This document shows positions 56,461 to 64,000 of a stretch of DNA of 64,000 nt, one piece after another (position 1 is the first letter of the stretch; each line of letters opens with the position of its first letter). Origin of the DNA: Piliocolobus tephrosceles (taxonomy: Eukaryota > Chordata > Mammalia > Primates > Cercopithecidae); contig NC_045437.1 of NCBI RefSeq assembly GCF_002776525.5, positions 138,276,186 through 138,340,185 on the forward strand, in the 5' to 3' direction. The notes under the pieces are model-generated. The model did no database searches, had not been told where the DNA came from, and saw only the letters and a list, made by a program, of their open reading frames with translations. The position numbers and the translations under genes were made by a program.

Positions 56461-56661
56461 GGTTTCTGACCAGGTGTCCAAATGTACCATGGGGCCCTTC
56501 ACTTTGATAGGAAACATTGGAGGTGGAGAAGGTTTCAGGAGAGGACAAAGAGTTCCCTTTGTCAAATAAGGGATTTCACGTGTTGGGGTTGACTGATCCT
56601 GAGATGTGTCATTCAGATTCCCCATCAGGAATGATGTCCTCCGCTATTCATTCATTTAGAG

Positions 56662-56944
56662 CAGGAGTCCCCAGCCCCCAGGTCACAGACCAGTACCAGT
56701 CCATGGCCTGTTAGGAACCAGTGCACAGAGCAGGTGAGTGATGGGTGAGCAAGTGTTACTGCCTGAGCTCATGCAAGAGATCTAGTGCTCCTTATGAGAA
56801 TCTAACTAATGCTTTGTGATCTGAGATGGAACAGTTTTATCCTGAAACCATCTCCCATCAGTTCTCCCCTCCTCCCTGCAGGTCAGTGGAAAAAATATCT
56901 TCCACAAAACCCATCCTAGGTGCCAAAAACATTGGGGGCTCCTG
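56662..56944 (+). mobile_element. MER1-type hAT-Charlie MITE, internally deleted
   Basis: CAGGAGTCCCCAGCCCCCAG, 'GACCAGTACCAGTCCATGGC', 'CTCCTTATGAGAATCTAAC' and 'TGTGATCTGAGATGGAAC' match the family at 23864-24217. About 70 bp of the middle is missing, so it is shorter and more diverged than that copy. Confidence 0.8.
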
Positions 56945-57384
56945 GAGAGAATTGTCTCAGCTGAAGAAATGTGTCTCACTGCCATCCGGTGACTGCAGGG
57001 GATAAAGGCTCCCTCATTCAGGCCTACTCAGAGCAGCTCTGAGGGGTCAGTTCAGCTGCACAGTTCTTGGGGGGTCTGCATCTCCCTTTGCCCCACCTAC
57101 TTTCATTTCTTTCCTTTCCCAGATGTGGATCCTGAGAGCTTTCATGCTGAAATAAGCCTTCCTGGTAATCTCCCCCGCAGAGTCTGCTGTCTGAGCAACA
57201 CAACCTGTGGCACAGCCAGCAGCTGTGGAAAGAGTGTAAGATAAGGAGAACTGTCTCTGTTTAACAGGTAGGAGACTGAGGATCAGTTGGGAATTGGGCT
57301 CTAGGGCAGCTGGGTAAAGATGGCCTGGAATAAGCATCCTCATACACTCTATGTGGCAACCTCCTTCCTCTTTGCTGTACCTTT
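56945..57384. other. Unannotated spacer
   Basis: No repeat recognised; the 98-codon minus frame (57047-57343) shows no family resemblance. Confidence 0.4.
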
Positions 57385-58470
57385 AAGCAGGGGTCTCAAG
57401 CATGGCTGCACTTGAAAACCAGCCAAGGAGATTTTAAGTACTGTAAACTAAAAAAAAAAAAAAAATCCTAAGCCCTCTACCTGACTGAACAGACCCCGTA
57501 TTGGCCAAGGAGACCCCAGAAAGAAAACTTAAAAATGGAGTTTCTAGCCATGATGGGACAGGAGGTCAGATACATCTCATTATATCCCTTCCCTTTTGTA
57601 GTTCAGCTATCCCTTCATTTTTGTGGTTTAACATTAATGTTAAAATAGAGATCATAAGACTGAGAGAATGGACTCTCTATGGCAATAAGGTTTGGTGTTA
57701 TAAAGAAGGCCTACGGCCATATCAGACAAGGATTTCATTATGCACCTCTACAGTTAAAAAGAATAAACTATGTTCTAAGTGGCACAAGGATTTTTTTTTC
57801 TTACTCTAGCAATCAAACAAGCACTGGCCTCCCAATAAGCAATATTAAAACAATTGTCACTCACTGCCAGATGCTGACTACCTGCCCCTCCTGTTCCACA
57901 AGCCATAGCCATACCTTTGATTGTAAATGAGACTGACTTCAGTAACTTTTTCCTGATAAGAAGGCCACTCACTGACATGGACTGGTTCTGGCCATTTTAT
58001 AGAGGCTGTGTACCCAAGTGCACTCAGGTCCCCGTTTCACTTTTTGACATGTAGGGCCTCACTGTAATACATTTAAATGTTATGTCTCTACTGCAAGGTG
58101 ACAGCATGGGTCATAAGTAATATGTATATTTGGTTATTACACATGCATGCCCCTGCTCATGAATATTCATAGCTCTTCCTATAAACTGTTGAATATGTAT
58201 ACATGGTCGAATCATTCAGCATGAATCCCTGTTGTTGTACCCACCCCTCCCTCAAAGTGCCTGCCTTTTGGGCTTCTGCAGGAGGCTATACTTCCCAACC
58301 TGTCAGAATGGCCACCTTGCAGGCTGTAACCCTATATAAGAAAGTCTAATCTCCTTTCTAAATTTATAAATGGTGTGATTTTTAAGTTAACGATACCAAT
58401 ATCTGAAACCCAGCACCAGAGATTCTAATTCAGTGGCTCTGGGATGGGGCCCCCGTAATGTATTAGAATC
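57385..58470 (+). mobile_element. MER5/MER20-like MITE, split by an LTR-sized insert
   Basis: The left half 'TCTCAAGCATGGCTGCACTT', 'CCAAGGAGATTTTAAG' and the right half 'CAGCACCAGAGATTCTAATT', 'CAGTGGCTCTGGGATGGGGC' are consecutive parts of one hAT-Charlie MITE separated by about 0.95 kb of foreign sequence. Confidence 0.55.
57442..58390 (+). mobile_element. Probable long ERV LTR, family not assigned
   Basis: Insert of roughly 950 bp beginning near TGTAAACTAAAA with an A16 run. It continues 'CCCTCTACCTGACTGAACAG', 'TAGCCATGATGGGACAGGAG' and 'TGCAGGAGGCTATACTTCCC', then a promoter-like 'CCCTATATAAGAAAGTC' near 58330. It ends near 'TGGTGTGATTTTTAAGTTAA'. Splitting a MITE is good evidence that it is a discrete mobile unit, but I could not establish target duplications or the family. 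It holds a 102-codon plus frame (57501-57809) with no retroviral motif visible. Confidence 0.45.
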
Positions 58471-58744
58471 CCCTTGGTTGCAAGGAACAATTCAAATCAG
58501 TCTTAGTAACTAGAAAACTGTGTTGGGAGAATAATTTATAAGGACAAAGACAATAGGGTGGCTCACTGAGGGTAAGAATAAAATGCAGTTAAGCCTAAGA
58601 AATGATGGAGTCAAATACTTAAGTGCCATCAGAAGTCACATTCTCTTCTTTTTTTCCTCTGTTCCCTGTGTGCCTGCTCTAGTTATCTCTTGCTCCTTCC
58701 TTAAAGCATCATAACATTTATGGTTAAAGATGAAAATGACCACT

Positions 58745-58935
58745 GCTATGGTTTGAATTGTCCCCCAAAAAGCAGGTGTTGCAGACTTAATCCTCAGTGC
58801 AATAGTGTTGGAAGGTAGGGCCTAATGAGAGGTGATTAGGTCACAAGGGTGCTTCCCTCATGAATATATTAATGCCATTAATGTGGGAGTCATTTTGTTA
58901 TTACAGCAGTGGGTTCCTTATAAAAGAGGGAGCTC
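58745..58935 (+). mobile_element. ERVL/MaLR-like LTR fragment interrupted by the young L1
   Basis: 'ATGGTTTGAATTGTCCCCCA', 'GTGTTGGAAGGTAGGGCC', 'GAGGTGATTAGGTCACAAGG' and 'GTTCCTTATAAAAGAGGGAG' are the 5' half of an old LTR. It stops at the L1 5' end; the other half, if present, lies beyond the window. Confidence 0.65.
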
Positions 58936-59969
58936 GGGGGCGGAGCAAGATGGCCGAATAGGAAGAGCTCCAGTCTCCATCTCCCAGCACGAGTGACAGA
59001 GAAGACTGGTGATTTCTGCATTTTCAACTGAGGTACTGGGGTCATCTCACTCGGGAGTGCCAGACAATCGGTGCTGGTCAGCTGCTGCAGCCTGACCAGC
59101 GAGAGCTGAAGCAGGGCGAGGCATCGCCTCACCTGGGAGAAGCAAGGGGGAAGGGAGTCCCTTTTCCTAGCCAGGGGAACTGAGACACACATCACCTGGA
59201 AAATCGGATAACTCCCACCCCAATACGGCGCGGTAAGCACACCGGCACACCAGGAGAATATATCCCATACCGGGCAGGGAGGATCACACGACCACGGAGC
59301 CTCCCTCCTTGCTAACACAGCAGTCTGCGGCAATCTAACAGCAAGGCAGCAGTGAGGCTGGGGGAGGGGCGCCCACCATCGCTGAGGCTTAAGTAGGTAA
59401 ACAAAGCTGCTGGGAAGCTCAAACTGGGTGGAGCTCACAGCAGCTCAAGGAAACCTGCCTGTCTCTGTAGACTCCGCCTCTGGGGACAGGACACAGCTAA
59501 AAAATAACAGGGGAAGCAGCAGAGGCCTGTGCAGACGCGAACGACTCTGTCTGACAGCTTTGAAGAGAGCAGTGGATCTCCCAACACGGAGGTTGAGATC
59601 TGAGAAGGGTCAGGCTGCCTGCTCAAGTGGGTCCCTGACCCCTGAGTAGCCTAACTGGGAGACATCCCCCACTAGGGGCAATCTGACACCCCACACCTCA
59701 CAGGGTGGAGTACACCCCTGAGAGGAAGCTTCCAAAGCAAGAATCAGACAGGTGCACTCGCTGTTCAGCAATATTCTATCTTCTGCAACCTCTGCTACTG
59801 ATACCCAGAAAAACAGGGTCTGGAGTGGACCTCAAACAATCTCCAACAGACCTATAGCTGAGGGTCCTGACTGTCAGAAGGAAAACTATCAAACAGGAAG
59901 GACACCTATACCAAAACCCCATCAGTACGTCACCATCATCAAAGACCAGAGACAGATAAAACCACAAAG
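58936..59969 (+). promoter_or_regulatory. L1 5' UTR / internal promoter
   Basis: Internal RNA polymerase II promoter region of the L1. CAAGATGGCCG at 58946-58956 is the YY1 site expected just inside the 5' end and known to set the L1 start site. On the minus strand the ATG at 59379-59377 sits where the hominoid antisense ORF0 begins, but its frame closes with TAG (59337-59335) after 14 codons. A different antisense frame, 58890-59438, is open for 182 codons from a GTG and runs into the flanking LTR. Confidence 0.85.
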
Positions 59970-60986
59970 ATGGGGAAAAAGCAGGGCAGAAAAGCTGGAA
60001 ATTCAAAAAATAAGAGCGCATCTCCCCCTGCAAAGGAGCACAGCCCATCACCAGCAACGGATCAAAGTTGGTCAGAGAATGACTTTGACGAGATGAGAGA
60101 AGAAGGCTTCAGTCCATCAAACTTCTCAGAGCTAAAGGAGGAATTACGTACCCAGCACAAAGAAACTAAAAATCTTGAAAAAAGAGTGGAAGAATTGACA
60201 GCTAGACTAATTAATGCAGAGAAGGTCATAAACGAAATGACAGAGATGAAAACCATGACACGAGAAATACGTGACAAATGTACAAGCTTCAGTAACCGAC
60301 TCGATCAACTGGAAGAAAGAGTAGCAGCAACTGAGGATCAAATGAATGAAATGAAGTGAGAAGAGAAACCAAAAGAAAAAAGAACAAAAAGAAATGAACA
60401 AAGCCTGCAAGAAGTATGGGATTATGTAAAAAGACCAAATCTACATCTAATTGGGGTGCCTGAAAGTGAGGGGGAAAATGGAACCAAACTGGAAAACACT
60501 CTGCAGGATATCATCCAGGAGAACTTCCCCAACCTAGCAGGGCAGGCCAACATTCAAATTCAGGAAATACAAAGAACGCCACAAAGGTACTCCTCCAGAA
60601 GAGCAACTCCAAGACACATAATTGCCAGATTCACCAAAGTTGAAATGAAGGAAATAATCTTAAGGGCAGCCAGAGAGAAAGGTCGGGTTACCCACAAAGG
60701 GAAGCCCATCAGACTAACATCAGATCTCTCGGCAGAAACTCTACAAGCCAGAAGAGAGTGGGGGCCAATATTCAACGTTCTTAAAGAAAAGAATTTTCAA
60801 CCCAGAATTTCATATCCAGCCAAACTAAGTTTCATCAGTGAAGGAGAAACAAAATTCTTTACAGATAAGCAAATGCTTAGAGATTTTGTCACCACCAGGC
60901 CTGACTTACAAGAGACCCTGAAGGAAGCCCTAAACATGGAAAGGAACAACCGGTACCAGCCATTGCAAAAATATGCCAAAATGTAA
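59970..60986 (+). pseudogene. L1 ORF1 (RNA-binding chaperone) with one nonsense codon
   Basis: ORF1p is the trimeric RNA-binding protein of the L1 ribonucleoprotein particle. The frame starts ATGGGGAAAAAG and spans 338 codons plus stop, the same length as human L1 ORF1. A single TGA at 60357-60359 (codon 130) interrupts it; both sides are in the same frame with no indel. The stop falls late in the coiled-coil (heptad-rich residues about 50-130), before the RRM and C-terminal domains. These are intact downstream: REKGRVTHKGKPIRL is visible near residues 230-245. Other L1 copies that I recall read CGA here, so a CpG transition is likely. Confidence 0.93.
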
Positions 60987-61049
60987 AGACCATCGAGGCT
61001 AGGAAGAAACTGCAACAACTAATGAGCAAAATAACCAGTTAATATCATA

Positions 61050-64000
61050 ATGGCAGGATCAAGTTCACACATAACAATATTAACCTTAAATGTAAATGGA
61101 CTAAATGCTCCAATTAAAAGACACAGACTGGCAAACTGGATAAAGAGTCAAGACCCATCAGTCTGCTGTATTCAGGAGACCCATCTCACATGCAGAGACA
61201 TACATAGGCTCAAAATAAAGGGATGGAGGAAGATCTATCTACCAAGCAAATGGAGAACAAAAAAAAGCAGGGTTTGCAATCTTAGTCTCTGATTAAACAG
61301 ACTTTAAACCATCAAAGATCAAAAGAGACAAAGAAGGCCATTACATAATGGTAAAGGGATCATTTCAATAGGAAGAGCTAACTATCCTAAATATATATGC
61401 ACCCAATACAGGAGCACCCAGATTCATAAAGCAAGTCCTTAGAGACTTACAAAGAGACTTAGATTCCCATACAATAATAATGGGAGACTTCAACACTCCA
61501 CTGTCAACATTAGACAGATCAACGAGACAGAAAGTTAACAAGGATATCCAGGAATTGAACTCATCTCTGCACCAAGCAGACCTAATAGACATCTATAGAA
61601 CTCTCCACCCCAAGTCAACAGAATATACATTCTTCTCAGCGCCACATCACACTTATTCCAAAATTGACCACATAATTGGAAGTAAAGCACTCCTCAGCAA
61701 ATATAAAAGAACAGAAATTATAACAAACTGTCTCTCAGACCACAGTGTAATCAAACTAGAACTCAGGACTAAGAAACTCAATCAAAACCGCTCAACTACA
61801 TGGAAACTGAACAACCTGCTCCTGAATGACTACTGGGTACATAACGAAATGAAAGCAGAAATAAAGATGTTCTTTGAAACCAATGAGAACAAAGATACAA
61901 CATACCAGAATCTCTGGGACACATTTAAAGCAGTGTGTAGAGGGAAATTTATAGCACTAAATGCCCACAAGAGAAAGCAGGAAAGATCTAAAATTGACAC
62001 TCTGACATCACAATTAAAAGAACTGGAGAGGCAAGAGCAAACACATTCAAAAGTTAGCAGAAGGCAAGAAATAACTAAGATCAGAGCAGAACTGAAGGAG
62101 ATAGAGACACAAAAAACCCTCCAAAAAATCAATGAATCCACGAGTTGGTTTTTTGAAAAGATCAACAAAATTGACAGACCGCTAGCAAGACTAATAAAGA
62201 AGAAAAGAGAGAGGAATCAAATAGACGCAATTAAAAATGATAAAGGGGATATCACCACCGACCCCACAGAAATACAAACTACCATCAGAGAATACTATAA
62301 ACACCTCTACGCAAATCAACTAGAAAATCTAGAAGAAATGGATAATTTCCTGGACACTTACACTCTCCCAAGACTAAACCAGGAAGAAGTTGAATTCCTG
62401 AATAGACCAATAGCAGGCTCTGAAATTGAGGCAACAATTAATAGCCTACCCACCAAAAAAAGCCCAGGACCAGATGGATTCACAGCTGAATTCTACCAGA
62501 GGTACAAGGAGGAGCTGGTACCATTCCTTCTGAAACTATTCCAATCCATAGAAAAAGAGGGAATCCTCCCTAACTCATTTTATGAGGCTAACATCATCCT
62601 GATACCAAAGCCTGGCAGAGACACAACAAAAAAAGAAAATTTTAGACCAATATCCCTGATGAATATCGATGCAAAAATCCTCAATAAAATACTGGCAAAA
62701 CGGATGCAGCAGCACATCCAAAAGCTTATCCACCATGATCAAGTGGGCTTCATCCCTGGGATGCAAGGCTGGTTCAACATTCGCAAATCAAGAAACATAA
62801 TCCAGCATATAAACAGAACCAAAGACAAGAACCACATGATTATTTCAATAGATGCAGAAAAGGCTTTTGACAAAATTCAACAGCCCTTCATGCTAAAAAC
62901 GCTCAATAAATTTGGTATTGATGGAACGTACCTCAAAATAATAAGAGCTATTTATGACAAACCCTCAGCTAATATCATACTGAATGGGCAAAAACTGGAA
63001 AAATTCCCTTTGAAAACTGGCACAAGACAGGGATGCCCTCTCTCACCACTCCTGTTCAACATAGTGTTGGAAGTTCTGGCTAGGGCAATCAGGCAAGAAA
63101 AAGAAATCAAGGGTATTCAGTTAGGAAAAGAAGAAGTCAAATTGTCCCTGTTTGCAGATGACATGATTGTATACTTAGAAAACCCCATCGTCTCAGCCCA
63201 AAATCTTCTTAAGCTGATAAGCAACTTCAGCAAAGTCTCAGGATACAAAATCAATGTGCAGGAATCACAAGCATTCTTATACACCAGTAACAGACAAGCA
63301 GAGAGCCAAATCAGGAATGAACTTCCATTCACAATTGCTTCAAAGAGAATAAAATACCTAGGAATCCAACTTACAAGGGATGTAAACGACCTCTTCAAGG
63401 AGAACTACAAACCACTGCTCAGTGAAATCAAAGAGGACACAAACAAATGGAAGAACATACCATGCTCATGGATAGGAAGAATCAGTATCATGAAAATGGC
63501 CATACTGTCCAAGGTTATTTATAGATTCAACGCCATCCCCATCAAGCTACCAATGAGTTTCTTCACAGAATTGGAAAAAACTGCTTTAAAGTTCATATGG
63601 AACCAAAAAAGAGCCCGCATTGCCAAGACAATCCTAAGTCAAAAGGACAAAGCTGGAGGCGTCATGCTACCTGACTTCAAACTATACTACAAGGCTACAG
63701 TAAGCAAAACAGCATGGTACTGGTACCAAAACAGAGATGTAGACCAATGGAACAGAACAGAGTCCTCAGAAATAATACCACACATCTACAGCCATCTGAT
63801 CTTTGACAAACCTGAGAGAAACAAGAAATGGGGAAAGGATTCCCTATTTAATAAATGGTGCTGGGAAAATTGGCTAGCCATAAGTAGAAAGCTGAAACTG
63901 GATCCTTTCCTTACTCCTTATACGAAGATTAATTCAAGATGGATTAGAGACTTAAAAACCCTAGAAGAAAATCTAGGTAGTACCATTCAGGACATAGGCA
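61050..64000 (+). pseudogene. L1 ORF2 (endonuclease-reverse transcriptase), 3' end outside the window
   Basis: ORF2p nicks target DNA and reverse-transcribes L1 RNA. The start ATGGCAGGATCAAG is at 61050. Endonuclease residues N14 and E43 (in IQETHL) are readable. An ATCT duplication (61233-61240) shifts the frame after codon 62. In the restored phase a TAA (61294-61296) and a TAG (61369-61371) follow. From 61372 to the window edge the frame is open (876 codons). It includes endonuclease motifs GDFNTP, KIDH and LSDHS, the RT box FADD at 63151-63162, and the beginning of the C-terminal region. A 21-nt in-frame deletion lies at about 63955, relative to 10580-10600. All stop lesions lie in the first 110 codons. 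Confidence 0.92.

Larger units (their letters stand above)
58936..64000 (+). mobile_element. Full-length-start young L1, 3' end beyond the window
   Basis: Begins at the canonical L1 5' end (GGGGGCGGAGCAAGATGGCC), so it is not 5'-truncated. It has a 1,034-bp 5' UTR, an ORF1 frame (59970-60986), a 63-bp spacer and ORF2 from 61050 to the window edge, about 5.07 kb of an expected 6 kb or so. Its ORF2 text is close to the fragment at 10200-10702 and shares subfamily variants with it ('AACAAGAAATGGGG', 'ATAAGTAGAAAGCTG', 'AATCTAGGTAGTACC'). The visible lesions are listed under the ORFs. Confidence 0.95.

Noticed and set aside
57700..57725. 5S rRNA-like phrase CCTACGGCCATA
   Set aside because: The match does not extend beyond about ten bases and lies inside the LTR-like insert.
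58890..59438. 182-codon minus-strand ORF as a possible gene
   Set aside because: It is antisense to the L1 5' UTR, starts at GTG rather than ATG and runs into an old LTR; kept only as an L1 observation.
1..64000. Search for tRNA, U6, 7SK, Y RNA and processed pseudogenes
   Set aside because: I looked for the characteristic starts and box sequences on both strands and found none; a covariance-model search would be more sensitive.

Overview
This is eukaryotic, primate nuclear DNA. It contains Alu SINEs, primate-type L1 copies, MIR and L2 fossils, hAT-Charlie and Tigger MITEs, a MADE1 mariner MITE and MaLR/ERV LTRs. The young Alu at 6988-7290 carries the variants I associate with Old World monkey AluYR copies (GCTAGTTTTTTGTA, CCCGTCTCGGCC, ACAGGCTTG). 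The young L1 copies share one subfamily signature. An Old World monkey (macaque/baboon-like) source is the best guess, about 0.65 by eye; another catarrhine is possible.

I find no protein-coding gene, tRNA, rRNA or other cellular RNA gene that I can support. The window looks intergenic or deep-intronic. Nearly all open reading frames are chance frames, often running through Alu or L1 DNA. The only genuine protein-coding ancestry is that of the L1 retrotransposons.

Layout. 1-9 kb: DNA-transposon MITEs, a MaLR LTR split by an Alu, an old L1M element (3.6-7.0 kb) split by an Alu, then the young AluY. 8.3-10.8 kb: an L1 tail split by an Alu, then an L2 relic split by a young twin-primed L1 with a perfect 16-bp target-site duplication (TSD). 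11-21 kb: mostly unique DNA with two LTR-like repeats in opposite orientation, a (TC)n tract and a CRE+TATA candidate promoter near 15.0 kb. 21.5-39 kb: dense old MIR copies, MER1, MADE1, MER20 and MER5 MITEs, a second young L1 tail (30.6-31.2 kb), and a 0.22-kb dispersed duplication (33.0 and 35.6 kb). 39.4-44.7 kb: a three-level nest of old L1M, younger L1 and solo ERV1 LTR with a 4-bp TSD. 45-58 kb: an L1 tail, an orphan internal L1 fragment that matches the nest, MIR, Alu, THE1/MST LTR, L2, purine-rich tracts and an unassigned long LTR. 58.9-64.0 kb: the 5' five kilobases of a full-length young L1, whose ORF1 has one visible nonsense codon. Its ORF2 has a 4-bp duplication and two nonsense codons near its start, then an open frame to the window edge containing the FADD reverse-transcriptase motif.

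I see no undescribed multi-gene system. The most informative signals are the lesion pattern of the young L1, the twin-primed L1, the two apparent local templated duplications, and a small promoter-like CRE/TATA pair in unique sequence. Repeat family names were assigned from memory of consensus sequences without alignment, so subfamily labels are provisional and many boundaries are good to about 10-30 bp.
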